Assembly: GCF_040784915.1 (NCBI RefSeq)
Contig: NZ_CP160797.1
Span: 2,408,137-2,472,136, forward strand
Source: Bacillus vallismortis
Lineage (GTDB): Bacteria; Bacillota; Bacilli; Bacillales; Bacillaceae
DNA: 64,000 bases
Reading direction: 5' to 3'
A program made the translations under genes and the position numbers. Shown here piece by piece: positions 1 through 10,927 of the stretch. The notes beneath the pieces are model-generated. The model was not told the origin of the DNA and searched no databases. It saw only the letters and a list, made by a program, of their open reading frames with translations. Each line of letters starts with the position of its first letter. Within the stretch, counting starts at the first letter, position 1.

Positions 1-1066
1 CACCCAGCTTACGAAGCTCGGAAACCACAGTGTCAATGCGGTTTGTTTCTTTTACTTTAAGCTCTGCCGCGTCCTTAATTACGGTGATTCCTTCCGCCTG
101 AGTCGCAAGAAGCGCGATGATAGGGATTTCATCAATTAAACGCGGAATAATATTTCCTCCGATTTCAACCGCTTTTAGAGATGACGTTTCTATGACCAAA
201 TCTCCGTAAGGCTCCGCACTGCTGTCAGCAGACGGTTTGATGTCAAGTTTTGCCCCCATGTTTTGAAGGACGTCAATGATACCTGTCCGAGTCGGATTTA
301 AACCTACGTTTTTCAGTACAATGCTGCTGTTTGGAACCATTGCACCCGCAGCAAGGAAAAACGCCGCTGAAGAAATGTCCCCAGGAACAAAAATATCTGC
401 AGCTGTCAGTTTCTGGCCTCCTGCAATAGAAACACTCGTTTGATCTTCAGAAAGTTTAACCCCAAAAGCAGAAAGCATCCGCTCAGTGTGGTCACGAGAT
501 TTATGAGACTCTGTGACGGTTGTTGTGCCCTCAGCTTGCAGTCCGGCCAGCAAAACAGCCGATTTAATTTGCGCGCTTGCAACAGGTGAGACAAAATCAA
601 TTCCTTTTAATGAAGCGCCGCTCACTGACAGAGGTGTAAATTCTCCGCCGGATCTGCCGTCGATTTTAGCCCCCATTTGTTTCAAAGGCTCAGTTACACG
701 TTTCATAGGGCGCTTTGCAATGCTCTCATCTCCAGCTACCGCACTGTAAAAAGGACGGCCCGCCAAAATTCCGAGCATCAGGCGAATCGTTGTGCCTGAA
801 TTTCCGACGTCTAAAAAGCTTTCTGGCTCGCTCAGGGAATCGATTCCTTTTCCGTAAATCACTACATCGCTGCCGTTTTGCTCGATTTGAACACCCATTT
901 TTCTAAAGCAATCGATCGTGCTCAGACAATCCGCTCCCGGCAGAAAGTTTTTAACAGTTGTTGTGCCTTTCGCCAGCGCCCCAAACATGACGGAGCGATG
1001 AGAAATGGATTTATCACCGGGAATCTGTATTTCTCCGTTTAAAGCCTGCACCTTTTCTCTTTTCAT
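1..1066 (-). CDS. aroE (aroA): 3-phosphoshikimate 1-carboxyvinyltransferase (EPSP synthase), 3' end outside window
   Basis: Sixth step of the shikimate pathway: joins phosphoenolpyruvate to shikimate-3-phosphate. The visible part covers about 355 of the usual roughly 430 residues; the C-terminus lies beyond position 1. The N-terminal motif GDKSISHR (residues 17-24), the GNSGTT segment, KRPMKR and the RLIDEIP segment with the conserved Asp are all present. The ATG at 1066 follows a GAGGTGG ribosome site and starts 11 bases after the tyrA stop codon. It is the last gene of the aromatic supraoperon. B. subtilis literature calls it aroE; elsewhere it is aroA. Confidence 0.95.
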   Translation of the reverse strand, partial: MKREKVQALNGEIQIPGDKSISHRSVMFGALAKGTTTVKNFLPGADCLSTIDCFRKMGVQIEQNGSDVVIYGKGIDSLSEPESFLDVGNSGTTIRLMLGILAGRPFYSAVAGDESIAKRPMKRVTEPLKQMGAKIDGRSGGEFTPLSVSGASLKGIDFVSPVASAQIKSAVLLAGLQAEGTTTVTESHKSRDHTERMLSAFGVKLSEDQTSVSIAGGQKLTAADIFVPGDISSAAFFLAAGAMVPNSSIVLKNVGLNPTRTGIIDVLQNMGAKLDIKPSADSSAEPYGDLVIETSSLKAVEIGGNIIPRLIDEIPIIALLATQAEGITVIKDAAELKVKETNRIDTVVSELRKLG

Positions 1067-1077
1067 TATTTTCCACC

Positions 1078-2193
1078 TCAATCAGCATAAAAAGTTTCAT
1101 ATTCCGCCCGGGCTTCAATGCAATGTTCAGCCCGTTTGCGGTCGTCATCAGACTGAAAACTGATCCTTAAAATCCCGTTAATATCTTCTCGTGTTTCAAT
1201 AATGCGGATATTCGTAATACTGATGCGCTCCGCAGCTAATATAGCCGTTATCTCGGAAATCACACCCGGATGGTCGGGAACATCCACATATAAATCATAA
1301 AATGCAGGGATCGCACCCTTCTGCCGAAGCGGCAGCCCGTCGCGATAATCCTTAGCGTTTTTAAAATAACGAAATAGATTTTCCGCATCTTCTTGTTCTA
1401 CATATGTCCGGATCGTCTCGATTTCTCGAATCCACTCATCAAAACGATCCAAGATTTTATCTTTATTATGTAATAGAATATCCCGCCACATTGCCGGGCT
1501 GCTCGATGCAATCCTCGTAATATCCCTGAACCCGCCGGCAGCAAAACGCTTAACAAGCGGATAAAGCTCTTCCGAATGATGGGTTTGGTGAACAAGGCTT
1601 GCTGCGACAATATGCGGAAAATGACTGATCACGCTTGTCACGCCATCATGCTCTTCCGGTGACATTTCCACAAAATGGGCATTTGTCCCGTTCAGCAGGT
1701 TTTTTAACTGTTCTACCGCTTGTCTTTCCGTTTTATGCCCTGGCGTTAAAATATAAAATGCATTTTCAAACAGGAATTCCTTCGCAGCAGCCACTCCTGA
1801 TTTGTGTGACCCCGCCATCGGATGCCCTCCGACAAATTGATAGCGGCTAGGCAGCACTTGATCAGCATATTGAACCACTTTTTGCTTTGTGCTTCCTACA
1901 TCGGTAATCAAAAGCTGGTGTTCAATTCCTGAATGAGCCAGCTCATCAAGCATAAGCAGCGTTTGCGCGACAGGTGTCGCAATGATCACTGTAGCTGCCT
2001 CTTTCGCACCGCTAATAAACGAATCAGCACGCTCGTCAATCACACCTAATTTTAAAGCGGCTACCGCCTGTTCATCAGAAATGTCGATCCCGATAATCCG
2101 TTTGCCGGGATGCTTTTTTTTGATCGCTAACGCAATCGAACCGCCTATCAATCCGAGACCGGCGAGCAATATTGTGTCTTTCATTCGATTCAT
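1078..2193 (-). CDS. tyrA: prephenate dehydrogenase
   Basis: Oxidative decarboxylation of prephenate to 4-hydroxyphenylpyruvate with NAD, the tyrosine branch. The protein has 371 residues. The dinucleotide-binding loop GLGLIGGS is at residues 12-19, the prephenate-site segment [12 protein letters not shown] near 122, and a C-terminal ACT domain from about residue 300, typical of amino-acid-regulated enzymes. The chosen ATG has AGGTGATG seven bases upstream. It follows hisC after 48 bases that hold a perfect hairpin (separate entry). Position within the aro-trp-his supraoperon matches B. subtilis. Confidence 0.96.
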   Translation of the reverse strand: MNRMKDTILLAGLGLIGGSIALAIKKKHPGKRIIGIDISDEQAVAALKLGVIDERADSFISGAKEAATVIIATPVAQTLLMLDELAHSGIEHQLLITDVGSTKQKVVQYADQVLPSRYQFVGGHPMAGSHKSGVAAAKEFLFENAFYILTPGHKTERQAVEQLKNLLNGTNAHFVEMSPEEHDGVTSVISHFPHIVAASLVHQTHHSEELYPLVKRFAAGGFRDITRIASSSPAMWRDILLHNKDKILDRFDEWIREIETIRTYVEQEDAENLFRYFKNAKDYRDGLPLRQKGAIPAFYDLYVDVPDHPGVISEITAILAAERISITNIRIIETREDINGILRISFQSDDDRKRAEHCIEARAEYETFYAD

Positions 2194-2197
2194 ACGT

Positions 2198-2243
2198 CAT
2201 CACCTGGTTTATAGACTAAAGAGGTGATATTTAATCACCTCTT
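2198..2243 (-). promoter_or_regulatory. hairpin between hisC and tyrA, with competing pairing to the tyrA ribosome site
   Basis: A perfect 10-bp stem with a 5-base loop occupies 2219-2243 and includes part of the hisC stop codon. Only a weak T run (TTTAG) follows, so a strong terminator is unlikely. The 3' arm ATCACCT (2228-2222) is also complementary to the tyrA Shine-Dalgarno AGGTGAT (2205-2199). The two pairings exclude each other. A role in coupling tyrA to hisC is inference. Confidence 0.5.
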
Positions 2244-3324
2244 ATAAAATTTCAGCTAAAATTGCAAGGATTTCTTCATTTTGCTCTTTTGTTCCGATCG
2301 TTATCCGGAGTGATGTCGGGAAACCTAATGCATTTCCTGACCGGACAATATAGCCTTTTTCCAGGAGAGCCTGAAACAGTTCATCGGAAGGACGGTTACA
2401 GTCTATTAACACAAAATTTGTTTCTGAAGGGTAGCACTTTAAACCATGAGTCTGAGCAAAATCAAAATATTGCTGAAGGCCTGCTTTATTTTGCTCGACA
2501 CAGGACGTAATAAACGCTTGGTCATCAAGCGCTGCGATCGCCGCAGCCTGGCCTAGACGGCTCGTGTTAAAAGGCTCTCTGGCCGGCTCAATCTGGCGAA
2601 TCAGGTTCTCGTCAGCAATTCCGTATCCGACTCTGAGCGCTGCCAGTCCGTAAGCCTTTGAAAATGTGCGCAATATCATTAGATTGGAATAGTTGCTTAA
2701 GAGCGGCACGGTTTCCGGGTAATCCTCTGCTGTTACATATTCATAATATGCTTCGTCAAGCACAACGAGGACACGAGAAGGCACGCGCTCCAGAAAAGCA
2801 AGTAATTCTCCTTCTGATGTATAAGTGCCAGTCGGGTTATTCGGGCTGCATATCCAAACGACTTGTGTCTGTTCGTCAATCGCTTCAAGCATGGCGTCTA
2901 CATCATGTGAGCCGTCAGGACGAAGTGCGATTTCACGAACTTCAGCACCTTCAATGACCGCATTGTGTTTATATTGCGGAAAAGTCGGTGCAGCAGTTAT
3001 CGTGTTGGTTTTCTCATTTAAAAATGCCCGGCAGATGATCTGAATGATTTCATCTGAACCGTTTCCGAAAATAAGCGATGTTTCGCTGACATTGAGGTGC
3101 TCACTGAGCCTTGTCCGCAAAGCGGCGCTATACCCATCGGGGTAAAGGGCAAGCTGTTGAATCTCATGATGAAGCGCCTCTTTTGCCGCTTCTGAACAGC
3201 CGTAAGGGTTCTCATTTGAAGCTAGCTTCACGACTTTATCCAAGCCATATTCTAATTTCACTGCATCAATCGGCTTACCAGGCTGATAAGGCTTCAGCTG
3301 TTTTAAATGTTCTTTGATACGCAA
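2242..3324 (-). CDS. hisC: histidinol-phosphate aminotransferase (also aromatic aminotransferase)
   Basis: PLP-dependent class II aminotransferase of 360 residues. SNENPYG near residue 37, NNPTGTY near 160, and [16 protein letters not shown] with the PLP-binding Lys near 220 are visible. In B. subtilis the enzyme serves histidine synthesis and also transaminates phenylpyruvate and 4-hydroxyphenylpyruvate, which explains its place between trpA and tyrA away from the main his operon. The start is TTG at 3324, eight bases after AGAGGTGA; no in-frame ATG with a ribosome site lies near. It is separated from trpA by six bases. Confidence 0.95.
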   Translation of the reverse strand: MRIKEHLKQLKPYQPGKPIDAVKLEYGLDKVVKLASNENPYGCSEAAKEALHHEIQQLALYPDGYSAALRTRLSEHLNVSETSLIFGNGSDEIIQIICRAFLNEKTNTITAAPTFPQYKHNAVIEGAEVREIALRPDGSHDVDAMLEAIDEQTQVVWICSPNNPTGTYTSEGELLAFLERVPSRVLVVLDEAYYEYVTAEDYPETVPLLSNYSNLMILRTFSKAYGLAALRVGYGIADENLIRQIEPAREPFNTSRLGQAAAIAALDDQAFITSCVEQNKAGLQQYFDFAQTHGLKCYPSETNFVLIDCNRPSDELFQALLEKGYIVRSGNALGFPTSLRITIGTKEQNEEILAILAEIL

Positions 3325-3330
3325 ATCCAG

Positions 3331-4137
3331 TCACCTCTTTAAACTGTACAAGCCGCCAAACGCCGTTGCGTAATCTTCAAACTCCTGCAGCGCTTGATCT
3401 CTCGTTTCAGCGCTGATGAGCCGGTCCTTTAGCTCTTCTATTTTTCTGACGAGCGCACTTCCCACTACGACACCGTCACAAATTTTATTCATCTTCATAA
3501 CCTGTTCGCGGTTTGAAATACCGAATCCTACAGCAACCGGAACAGTACTGAGATCCTTCACTGCCCGGATGAACGGATAGACGGATGAATTGAACTCATT
3601 GCGGACACCGGTCACACCTAGAGAAGATACACAGTAGACGAAGCCCTCGGCTTGTTCAATAATGGTTTTCAAACGGCTTTCGCTTGTCGGCGCAACCAAA
3701 GAAATATACGTCACCTCATGATTTTTGCATTCCGCTTGGAGGCTGGCGCTTTCTTCTAATGGCAGATCCGGAACAAGCAGACCGTCAATATGATTTTCCC
3801 GCAGTAAAGCGAAAAAGTATTCTTTGTTCAATTGTAACACAGGATTATAATACGTAAAGAGGATAATCGGAATATTCACTCCGTTTTTTTTCATTTTTCC
3901 GCCTAATTCGATTGCCTTTACGATATTCATCCCATGACCAAGCGCCCGCTTTGAAGCTCTCTGGATCACCGGACCGTCTGCAAGCGGGTCTGAGTATGGA
4001 ACACCAAGCTCCAATGCCGTGGCACCTGCTTTTTGGAGAGACTTCGCCAGTTCAATCGAAACCTCAGGCAATGGATCACCCGCTGTAATAAACGGGATAA
4101 ACAATTTTTCTGGCGCTTGAAGGTTTAATTTAAACAT
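3331..4137 (-). CDS. trpA: tryptophan synthase alpha subunit
   Basis: Cleaves indole-3-glycerol phosphate to indole and glyceraldehyde-3-phosphate; the indole is channelled to TrpB. TIM-barrel protein of 268 residues. The catalytic pair is visible as Glu43 (LELGVP) and Asp54 (DPLADGP), equivalent to Glu49 and Asp60 of the enteric enzyme. The start overlaps the end of trpB by eight bases, indicating translational coupling. It is the last trp gene of the operon. Confidence 0.97.
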   Translation of the reverse strand: MFKLNLQAPEKLFIPFITAGDPLPEVSIELAKSLQKAGATALELGVPYSDPLADGPVIQRASKRALGHGMNIVKAIELGGKMKKNGVNIPIILFTYYNPVLQLNKEYFFALLRENHIDGLLVPDLPLEESASLQAECKNHEVTYISLVAPTSESRLKTIIEQAEGFVYCVSSLGVTGVRNEFNSSVYPFIRAVKDLSTVPVAVGFGISNREQVMKMNKICDGVVVGSALVRKIEELKDRLISAETRDQALQEFEDYATAFGGLYSLKR

Positions 4138-5332
4138 GCGCTTTCACCTCTTCTTCCAATACATTCATTAATGTGTTGACATCCTTATCTCCCCGTCCTG
4201 ATAAACAGACAAGAATGATTTGATTGCGATCCATCTCTTTGGCGAGTTTGAATGCTTTCGCTAACGCATGGGCAGATTCAATCGCCGGCAAAATTCCTTC
4301 TTTTTCTGATAAGAGTTTTAATGCATCCACCGCTTCTTCGTCTGTGATACTGTCATAAGTGACACGGCCGCTCTTATGCAAATAAGCGTGCTCCGGACCG
4401 ATTCCAGGGTAGTCGAGTCCTGCTGAAATGGAGTAAGGCTCAATAATTTGCCCGAACTCATCTTGAATGAGATAAGTCAATGAACCGTGAATAACGCCTA
4501 CGGTTCCTTTCGAGATAGTAGCGGCATGAAGAGGGGTATCAATTCCTTTTCCGGCTGCTTCAGCACCGATCAGTTCAACGTCTTCATCTAAAAACGACTG
4601 AAACATGCCCATCGCATTGCTTCCTCCGCCTACACACGCCACTACTTTATCAGGCAGAGCGCCTTCAATGCGTTTCAGCTGATCCTTCGCTTCTTCTCCG
4701 ATCATTTTTTGAAATTCACGAACCACTTGCGGATAAGGGTGCGGTCCGACAACTGATCCAATCATGTAAAAATGATCCTCGCAATGTTGAACCCAGTACC
4801 GAATCGCCTCATTTGTGGCATCCTTCAATGTGCCGTTTCCGCTTGTTACAGGCACAACTTCCGCTCCAAGCAGCTTCATGCGGAAAACATTCAGAGACTG
4901 GCGGGCAACATCCTCCTCGCCCATAAACACAGTGCAGGAAAAGCCGAATTTAGCTGCGACTGTCGCTGCGGCAACACCGTGTTGACCAGCGCCGGTTTCT
5001 GCAATGATTTTCGTTTTTCCCATTTTCTTAGCGAGCAGCGCTTGACCTAACGCATTATTGATTTTATGAGACCCTGTATGGTTCAAATCTTCTCGTTTCA
5101 AATAAATTTTCGCGCCGCCTAAATACTCAGTAACTCGATCAGCGAAAGTGAGTGCAGTCGGCCTACCGGAATAGTCATTTAACAGCTTGTAATATTCATT
5201 ACGAAAAACAGGATCATCCTTGATTTCTTTAAATGCGGTTTCAATTTCTTCTAACGGCTGCATCAGTGTTTCCGGAACAAACTTTCCGCCAAAATCGCCG
5301 TATCTGCCTATTTCATTCGGATATGGATACAT
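4130..5332 (-). CDS. trpB: tryptophan synthase beta subunit
   Basis: PLP enzyme that condenses indole with serine to form tryptophan. It has 400 residues, the normal length. The Schiff-base Lys is K90 in [12 protein letters not shown], the catalytic Glu lies in ETGAGQHG near 112, and the phosphate-binding loop GGGSNAMG is near 236. It overlaps trpF by 20 bases and trpA by 8, so all three are likely co-translated. AAAGGA precedes the ATG. Confidence 0.97.
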   Translation of the reverse strand: MYPYPNEIGRYGDFGGKFVPETLMQPLEEIETAFKEIKDDPVFRNEYYKLLNDYSGRPTALTFADRVTEYLGGAKIYLKREDLNHTGSHKINNALGQALLAKKMGKTKIIAETGAGQHGVAAATVAAKFGFSCTVFMGEEDVARQSLNVFRMKLLGAEVVPVTSGNGTLKDATNEAIRYWVQHCEDHFYMIGSVVGPHPYPQVVREFQKMIGEEAKDQLKRIEGALPDKVVACVGGGSNAMGMFQSFLDEDVELIGAEAAGKGIDTPLHAATISKGTVGVIHGSLTYLIQDEFGQIIEPYSISAGLDYPGIGPEHAYLHKSGRVTYDSITDEEAVDALKLLSEKEGILPAIESAHALAKAFKLAKEMDRNQIILVCLSGRGDKDVNTLMNVLEEEVKAHV

Positions 5333-5960
5333 ATTGATTCATCCTTTCTTCTAAAAGCCTCATCAGATTCTGATCTTTTTGTCCGTTTTTTTCGATTCCG
5401 CTGGCTAGGTCAATTCCTGCCGGATGATATTTCAATAGGTCTGTGATGGTATCAGGATTCACGCCGCCTGCGATAAAACAGCGTTTGCCTATAGCCGCCT
5501 GCTGGTATTCCGGTACACAATTCCACGAAAAAGCAACACCAGTGCCGCCTCTTGCCCCTTTGACAGATGAATCAATCACAAAGCCATCCACATCACCTTT
5601 AAAGCGGGCTATTTCTTGAGTTGTGTTCTCATGATGGTGAAGCGCCTTCCATATTTCACAATCTGTCAGCATGCGAAGCGCCTCGGCATCCTCAGGTTCC
5701 TCATCACCGTGAAGCTGAATGACGTCGAAATTCAAGTCTTCGGCAATGCGTGACATCATCTCTATCGATTCATTAACAAAAACCCCTGCAACCTGTTTTT
5801 CGACACGAACTTGACTCAGCCACTTTTTCACATCTTGCGGAGATACTTTTCGTTTGCTTTCAGCAAAAATAAAGCCCAGATAATCAGCCTGTGAGTCCGC
5901 TGCAAACTGCAAATCCTGCAATGACCGTATGCCGCAATATTTTAATGCCGGCTTCTTCAC
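5313..5960 (-). CDS. trpF: phosphoribosylanthranilate isomerase
   Basis: Third step from anthranilate: an Amadori rearrangement of PRA to CdRP. TIM barrel of 215 residues with the catalytic Cys in KYCGIRS (residue 9) and the general-acid Asp in [13 protein letters not shown] chose the GTG at 5960, preceded by GGGGAG and immediately after the trpC stop. An upstream in-frame ATG at 5984 would overlap trpC by 20 bases and add eight residues not found in the family. Confidence 0.93.
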   Translation of the reverse strand: MKKPALKYCGIRSLQDLQFAADSQADYLGFIFAESKRKVSPQDVKKWLSQVRVEKQVAGVFVNESIEMMSRIAEDLNFDVIQLHGDEEPEDAEALRMLTDCEIWKALHHHENTTQEIARFKGDVDGFVIDSSVKGARGGTGVAFSWNCVPEYQQAAIGKRCFIAGGVNPDTITDLLKYHPAGIDLASGIEKNGQKDQNLMRLLEERMNQYVSISE

Positions 5961-5964
5961 ATCC

Positions 5965-6717
5965 TCACTCCCCAAACAAAGCATAGATTGCTTTTTGCTG
6001 TGATGTTTGTCTCATCAATGATTCACCGATAAGCACAGCTTGTGCCCCTTGTTCTTTGACGAATGTTAAGTGTTCTAAAGAGCCGATCCCGCTTTCGCTG
6101 ACTAGCAGTGATTCTTTCGGAACTAGAGATGCGATTTGTTCTGTCTGTTTTATAGAGGTTTCAAATGTTTTTAAGTTTCGATTGTTGATGCCGAGAATTT
6201 CAGGTGTGAACACTTTCAAGATTTGTTCAAGCGTTTGTGCATCATGAACTTCCACTAACACGTCCAGCTGCTTTTCACACGCTTCCAGATAGAGCTCATG
6301 AAGTTGGAAAGGATCAAGCACCTCACCGATTAACAATATGGCATCCGCTCCGATTCTTTTTGATTCCTCCACTTGCAGAGAATCAATAATAAAATCTTTT
6401 CTAAGTACAGGTATTGAAACAGCGCGCTTCACGTCTGATAAATAGCTGTTTTCCCCTTGAAAAAACGGGGTGTCAGTTAAAACGGAAAGCGCATCTGCCA
6501 TCGCATTTTGATAGTCTTTTGCAATCCGCTCAGGGACAAAATCCTTTTTAATAAGCCCCTTAGACGGCGAAGCTTTCTTCACTTCGGCAATCAACCCGAT
6601 AAACCGATTCGGGCTTGCCAGCGCCTCTTTAAATGAACGTTTTTCGAAAGGCTGCTCTTCCGGCAGGACCAGTGTTTTTACTTCTTCTTTCTTTTGTTTG
6701 ATGATGTTTTCAAGCAT
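5965..6717 (-). CDS. trpC: indole-3-glycerol phosphate synthase
   Basis: Decarboxylating ring closure of CdRP to indole-3-glycerol phosphate. TIM-barrel protein of 250 residues. [10 protein letters not shown] (Glu45, Lys47), VLRKDFIID with the second catalytic Lys near 106, NNRNLKTF and SESGI are the family's active-site segments. It is monofunctional, unlike the enteric TrpC-TrpF fusion. The start lies eight bases inside the end of trpD. Confidence 0.97.
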   Translation of the reverse strand: MLENIIKQKKEEVKTLVLPEEQPFEKRSFKEALASPNRFIGLIAEVKKASPSKGLIKKDFVPERIAKDYQNAMADALSVLTDTPFFQGENSYLSDVKRAVSIPVLRKDFIIDSLQVEESKRIGADAILLIGEVLDPFQLHELYLEACEKQLDVLVEVHDAQTLEQILKVFTPEILGINNRNLKTFETSIKQTEQIASLVPKESLLVSESGIGSLEHLTFVKEQGAQAVLIGESLMRQTSQQKAIYALFGE

Positions 6718-7726
6718 AGATCTCTTCCTCTTTCTGCTTTAGTCGTTCGAGCTGCGCGGCTGCGCCTCCGCTTGTAATCGTCTCTAACGCTAGCTCGGTT
6801 CCTTCCTTCAATGAGGCGGTAATCCCCGCCGTGTATATCGCAGCCCCTGCATTAAAAGCAGTAATAGATAAAGCGGAACTGCTGCTTTTATTTTCAAAAA
6901 TATTCTGAATGAGATAGGCACTCTCTTTCGGTGACTGCACCTGTAAATCTTCAAGTCTGCCATTTGTGAAACCGAAATCTTCGGGTGATACGGTATATTC
7001 CCGGCGCTCCCCGTCCTTTAATTCAATTACATCAGTCGGTGCTGTAATGGAAAGCTCATCTAAACCGTCACGGCTTGCTACGAACAGGACGTGCTTCGGC
7101 TGAAACGGCTCCAGCGCGCTTGCCATTAGTCCCGCTTTTTCAGCGGAATAGACTCCGATCACCTGACGCTTCGCTTGTAAAGGATTGCTGAGCGGTCCGA
7201 GCAGATTAAATACCGTTCTAAAACCTAGTTCTTTTCTTGTACCGGCTACATGTTTCATAGACGAATGATAAAGCGGGGCAAAGAGAAAACCCATATTGTA
7301 AGTTTCAATGCTGCTTTTAACCTTCTTGGGAGTAGTTTGAATCGGAACCTCTAACTCCTCTAGTACATCAGCGCTTCCGCTTTTAGAAGAGACAGAGCGA
7401 TTGCCGTGCTTAGCGATTTTTGCACCGGCTGCAGAGGCAACAATTGCCGATGCTGTTGAGATATTAAAAGTGGAAACACCATCTCCTCCGGTACCGCATG
7501 TATCAACTACATCAGGAAGTCCATCGACTGCAAGAGCTCGCGCCCGCATCGCCTTCACAAAACCCGTAAGCTCTGCTGGCGTTTCTCCCCGATGGGCAAG
7601 GATAGACAATATACCGCCCATTTCAGAAGGAGCCATTTCCGCTGTCATCATCATATTCATCAGTGCTTCAGCCTCACCGGCAGTAAGTGTTTTTCCGTCA
7701 ACGCACAATTGTAGAAATTTGTTCAT
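6710..7726 (-). CDS. trpD: anthranilate phosphoribosyltransferase
   Basis: Transfers phosphoribosyl from PRPP to anthranilate. The protein has 338 residues. The PRPP-binding CGTGGDG loop is at about 77-83 and the anthranilate-site segment [18 protein letters not shown] near 106. The ATG at 7726 has GGAGGAT seven bases upstream. A longer frame reaches 7765 but would bury that ribosome site. The start overlaps the end of trpE by 29 bases, a well-known coupled junction in B. subtilis. Confidence 0.96.
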   Translation of the reverse strand: MNKFLQLCVDGKTLTAGEAEALMNMMMTAEMAPSEMGGILSILAHRGETPAELTGFVKAMRARALAVDGLPDVVDTCGTGGDGVSTFNISTASAIVASAAGAKIAKHGNRSVSSKSGSADVLEELEVPIQTTPKKVKSSIETYNMGFLFAPLYHSSMKHVAGTRKELGFRTVFNLLGPLSNPLQAKRQVIGVYSAEKAGLMASALEPFQPKHVLFVASRDGLDELSITAPTDVIELKDGERREYTVSPEDFGFTNGRLEDLQVQSPKESAYLIQNIFENKSSSSALSITAFNAGAAIYTAGITASLKEGTELALETITSGGAAAQLERLKQKEEEIYA

Positions 7727-9245
7727 CAGCTTTATCCTCCTTGCTATGGAACATGTCTTCTGCAATATGAATCGTTTTCAGCAGCGCACCCGCTTTATTG
7801 CAGCTTTCTTCATATTCGGATTCCGGAACAGAATCAGCAACAATACCAGCTCCTGCTTGTATTGATGCAACACCGTTCTTTACACTCATCGTGCGAATCG
7901 TAATACAAGAATCGATATTCCCGTCAAATCCGATGTAAGCGATACAGCCGCCGTATGTCTCTCTCGGCGTGGGCTCAAGCTCTTGCAAAAGCTGCATGGC
8001 ACGGATTTTTGGAGCACCTGTTAAAGTTCCTGCCGGGAAAGCGGACATCAGTGCATCGACAGGATGAACACCTTCTTTCAAGCGGCCAGTAACCACTGAG
8101 ATAATGTGCATAACATGCGAAAAGGAGACAATTTTGGTGAACTCCGGCACAGAAACAGATCCGTATTCTGCTACTCTGCCGACATCGTTCCGAGCAAGAT
8201 CAACGAGCATGTAGTGCTCCGCTTTTTCTTTATCATCCTTCATCAGCTCAGCTTTGAGTTTTTCATCTTCCTCTTTGTCTGCGCCTCGTTTTCTCGTTCC
8301 GGCAATCGGATGGATTTCCAAGTGTCCGTCCTGAACGTGGATTAACCGTTCTGGAGAGCTGCCGACTATTTCTCTGTCTTGGAGTTTCATATAATACATA
8401 TACGGAGAAGGATTGACGATCCTAAGCACTCGGTATAATTCAAAGGCCTCTGCTTTTATCGGAATCTCAAATTTCTGTGACAAAACGCCTTGGAAGATAT
8501 CGCCCGCTTTTATATATTCTTTGATTTTCTCTACATCAGCCATAAAAGCCGATTTTTCATAATTAGAAGACACGGTTTCAAAGCTGGGTGTCTGATATGA
8601 ATCAGCAGATAGAAACAGCTCTTTTATATTTTTTTGATTCATCATTTTTTCAATGAGATCTTGGAGCTCCTGATGATGTTGATGAAACACATCGATTTTT
8701 TCGTTTTCTGTTTCTTGTCCATTGAGTCTCGCATATTGGATAAAGTGGACATTTTTGGTTTCATGATCATACGCAATTAATGTCCGACAAACAAAGAGCA
8801 TACACTTTTCCAATCCTGTTTCCTTTGCGTGCGGAGGAACAGATGACTCAATCAGCGGAATCATATCATAGCTTAAGTATCCGACAGCACCGCCGACAAA
8901 AGGAATACCAAGCTCCGGCGTTTTGATTTTGTACGTGGTATTCATCCAGTTCAGCACTTCTTTTAATTCGTTTCCTGTGTAAAGAGATCTGCCGTCCTGA
9001 TCAGCAGCTGTAAAACGGCTCTCCTCTTCTTTAATCGTGAGAAATGGATTCAGGCCGATAAACGAATATCTTGACCAACTGGATGTATCATCCTTGCTTT
9101 CAAGAAGATATGTAATCTCCCTGTCGAGCTTCTCTATCATTTGAATGGGTGTCAGCGTATCGACTGTGAAGGTCTCCACAATCGGTATAGTGTGGGAGGA
9201 CAAGCTGTCCTCTAAAAATGCAGAAATGTTTGATTGGAAATTCAT
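7698..9245 (-). CDS. trpE: anthranilate synthase component I
   Basis: Makes anthranilate from chorismate; the glutamine amidotransferase partner (PabA/TrpG in B. subtilis) is encoded outside this window. It has 515 residues. The tryptophan feedback motif LLES is at 47-50, and the chorismate-binding C-terminal half carries IAGTRKRG, FPAGTLTGAPK and GAGIVADSVP. The ATG at 9245 is preceded by AAGGAGTGAGAG. The frame is open upstream into the leader, but those codons are not expected to be translated. Expression is controlled by TRAP at the leader. Confidence 0.97.
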   Translation of the reverse strand: MNFQSNISAFLEDSLSSHTIPIVETFTVDTLTPIQMIEKLDREITYLLESKDDTSSWSRYSFIGLNPFLTIKEEESRFTAADQDGRSLYTGNELKEVLNWMNTTYKIKTPELGIPFVGGAVGYLSYDMIPLIESSVPPHAKETGLEKCMLFVCRTLIAYDHETKNVHFIQYARLNGQETENEKIDVFHQHHQELQDLIEKMMNQKNIKELFLSADSYQTPSFETVSSNYEKSAFMADVEKIKEYIKAGDIFQGVLSQKFEIPIKAEAFELYRVLRIVNPSPYMYYMKLQDREIVGSSPERLIHVQDGHLEIHPIAGTRKRGADKEEDEKLKAELMKDDKEKAEHYMLVDLARNDVGRVAEYGSVSVPEFTKIVSFSHVMHIISVVTGRLKEGVHPVDALMSAFPAGTLTGAPKIRAMQLLQELEPTPRETYGGCIAYIGFDGNIDSCITIRTMSVKNGVASIQAGAGIVADSVPESEYEESCNKAGALLKTIHIAEDMFHSKEDKADEQISTIVR

Positions 9246-9249
9246 AACT

Positions 9250-9291
9250 CTCACTCCTTTTGGCAAGGAGAATGAGAAGATGGCATGAGAG
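9250..9291 (-). promoter_or_regulatory. trpE Shine-Dalgarno-blocking hairpin
   Basis: Just before trpE the leader can fold so that CTCATTCTCCTT pairs with AAGGAGTGAG, covering the trpE ribosome site. In B. subtilis this structure forms when TRAP is bound to readthrough transcripts and lowers trpE translation. The complementarity is visible here; the mechanism is taken from 168. Confidence 0.75.
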
Positions 9292-9305
9292 GATAAAACG
9301 ATATA

Positions 9306-9340
9306 ACAAATAAACCCAAAAGAAAGGCTTCTTTTGGGTA
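9306..9340 (-). terminator. trp leader attenuator terminator
   Basis: Stem ACCCAAAAGAA / TTCTTTTGGGT followed by TTATTTGTT. The upstream segment ATTCTACCC can instead pair with GGGTAG in the triplet region to form the antiterminator. TRAP binding frees the terminator. Confidence 0.92.
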
Positions 9341-9356
9341 GAATAAACATACATGT

Positions 9357-9410
9357 CTCAGCTCAACTAAACTCATTCTCTGCTACCCTATTCTCTGACT
9401 CAACTCATTT
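9357..9410 (-). promoter_or_regulatory. TRAP-binding (G/U)AG triplet array in the trp leader
   Basis: Reading the minus strand I count ten triplets: seven GAG and three TAG, separated by 2 or 3 bases. The order is GAG, GAG, GAG, TAG, TAG, GAG, GAG, TAG, GAG, GAG. TRAP, encoded by mtrB at 16.4-16.6 kb, wraps this RNA when tryptophan is abundant. The 168 leader is reported to have eleven triplets; the extra 5' TAG expected just upstream reads TTAAATGAG here. Confidence 0.9.
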
Positions 9411-9452
9411 AATCGCTTTATACACGCTCTTGTGTATTTCTAAGCTGTTCTT

Positions 9453-9482
9453 ATCGTATTACAATTCAGTATTTTTTGTCAA
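9453..9482 (-). promoter_or_regulatory. trp operon sigma-A promoter
   Basis: The -35 TTGACA (9482-9477) and -10 TACGAT (9458-9453) are 18 bases apart. It lies inside the 3' end of aroH. The predicted start near 9446 gives a leader of about 200 nt that begins with a small stem-loop (ATACACA...TGTAT), as in B. subtilis. Confidence 0.88.
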
Positions 9483-9842
9483 TGATAAATCGGGTCTTAA
9501 TACGACGGCTTTTTCTAAATATACATGTCTGATCTGATCCTGAGGAACATCTGTCTGGACGGTCATCATGACTCTTATGCACTTTTTCAGACCGCCGGCC
9601 ACATCCATTTCCTGCATACATGTTACCGGCACATACTGCCAGCCTGAAAGCTCACGAACAGCTTTTGCCGGAAAAACGGAGTGCAAATCAGGTGTCGCCG
9701 AAAGAAGCATTTGAACAACATCTTCGGGCTTTGTTTTGTTTTCTTCTATGATTTTCTCTAACAGCTGTTTTGTTTTTTGTAAAATTTCTTCTTCAGTATC
9801 CCGTCCAACTGTAGTTGCTCCGCGAATTCCGCGAATCATCAT
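9459..9842 (-). CDS. aroH: chorismate mutase, AroH class
   Basis: Monofunctional pseudo-alpha-beta-barrel enzyme turning chorismate into prephenate. With the ATG at 9842 the protein is 127 residues, and the known catalytic residues fall at their family numbers: Arg7, Glu78, Arg90 and Tyr108. GGAGGTAAC precedes this ATG. A longer frame starting at 9863 would remove that agreement. It overlaps aroB by four bases, and its 3' end carries the trp promoter. Confidence 0.97.
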   Translation of the reverse strand: MMIRGIRGATTVGRDTEEEILQKTKQLLEKIIEENKTKPEDVVQMLLSATPDLHSVFPAKAVRELSGWQYVPVTCMQEMDVAGGLKKCIRVMMTVQTDVPQDQIRHVYLEKAVVLRPDLSLTKNTEL

Positions 9843-10927
9843 GATGTTACCTCCAATCGCCATTTGTTCAGCCAGCTCTCTAGTTCATTTTTGGAAAATG
9901 TGCGATCAGCAACTTTTCCTAATTCGTTGAGCACGATAAACTGAATCATCCCGCCGCGGGTTTTCTTATCATTCATCATGCGATCTAAAAGAACTGAAGA
10001 TTGCGCCTCTTTTTTGATTCGACTTGGATACCCCAAGCTTTTTAGCCAGCTGACCAAACGTTTTCTGTCCATTTCACAGCCCGCTGTCTTTTCGCTTAAA
10101 TATAAAGCAAACTGCATCCCGAGGGCTACGGCATCACCGTGAGTGATCTGCCCGTATCCATATTCCGCCTCAACGGCATGGCCGAGCGTATGTCCAAAGT
10201 TTAAGTAAGCTCTTATCCCCTCTTCTTTTTCATCCTGCTGAACAACAGACGCTTTAATTGAAATGCCTTTAAAAATCATATCATTCAGCTGATCACTTGT
10301 AATATCGTGCAATGAATGGATATTCAGCAGCTCTTCCAGAAACGATTTGTCATAGATAAAAGCGTGTTTAATCACTTCTGCCATCCCGGACCGAAGCTCC
10401 TTTTCGGACAGAGAACGAAGGAAGTCTGTATCGTAGAGCACGGCTTTCGGCTGATAAAACGCACCGATTAGATTTTTTCCGAGCGGATGATTCACGGCCA
10501 CTTTTCCTCCGACGGCGCTGTCATGCGCTAAAAGCGTCGTAGGCATTTGAATAAAATCAATGCCGCGCATAAAAGTAGCAGCCACAAATCCGGCAAGATC
10601 TCCTACAACACCGCCACCGAATGCGATGATGCATGAGGAGCGATCCATATGAAAACGAATCGCTTCACTCTGCAGTTTTGTGTACATGTCCATAGATTTC
10701 GCCTGCTCTCCGCTCGGCACCGTCACTTTTTTCACAGGCCATTTTTCTTCCAGCAAATGAAGCATTTCATCACCATACAGGCGATCCACCTCTTCATCTG
10801 TGACAAGTATAATTCGTGTTAAAGGCCTGTTTAAAGAGGTTAATAGTTCACAAACCTCTTTTCTGATGCCTTGTCCGATAAAAACAGGATACGACGAGGA
10901 AGCGGTTTGAACATGCAGTGTTCTCAT
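9839..10927 (-). CDS. aroB: 3-dehydroquinate synthase
   Basis: Second shikimate-pathway step: cyclises DAHP to 3-dehydroquinate using NAD and a divalent metal. It has 362 residues. The glycine-rich NAD loop [19 protein letters not shown] and the metal-ligand segments EVIKHAFI and [12 protein letters not shown] are present. The start codon overlaps the aroF stop (TAATG), and the end overlaps aroH by four bases, giving the compact aroF-aroB-aroH unit. Confidence 0.97.
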   Translation of the reverse strand: MRTLHVQTASSSYPVFIGQGIRKEVCELLTSLNRPLTRIILVTDEEVDRLYGDEMLHLLEEKWPVKKVTVPSGEQAKSMDMYTKLQSEAIRFHMDRSSCIIAFGGGVVGDLAGFVAATFMRGIDFIQMPTTLLAHDSAVGGKVAVNHPLGKNLIGAFYQPKAVLYDTDFLRSLSEKELRSGMAEVIKHAFIYDKSFLEELLNIHSLHDITSDQLNDMIFKGISIKASVVQQDEKEEGIRAYLNFGHTLGHAVEAEYGYGQITHGDAVALGMQFALYLSEKTAGCEMDRKRLVSWLKSLGYPSRIKKEAQSSVLLDRMMNDKKTRGGMIQFIVLNELGKVADRTFSKNELESWLNKWRLEVTS

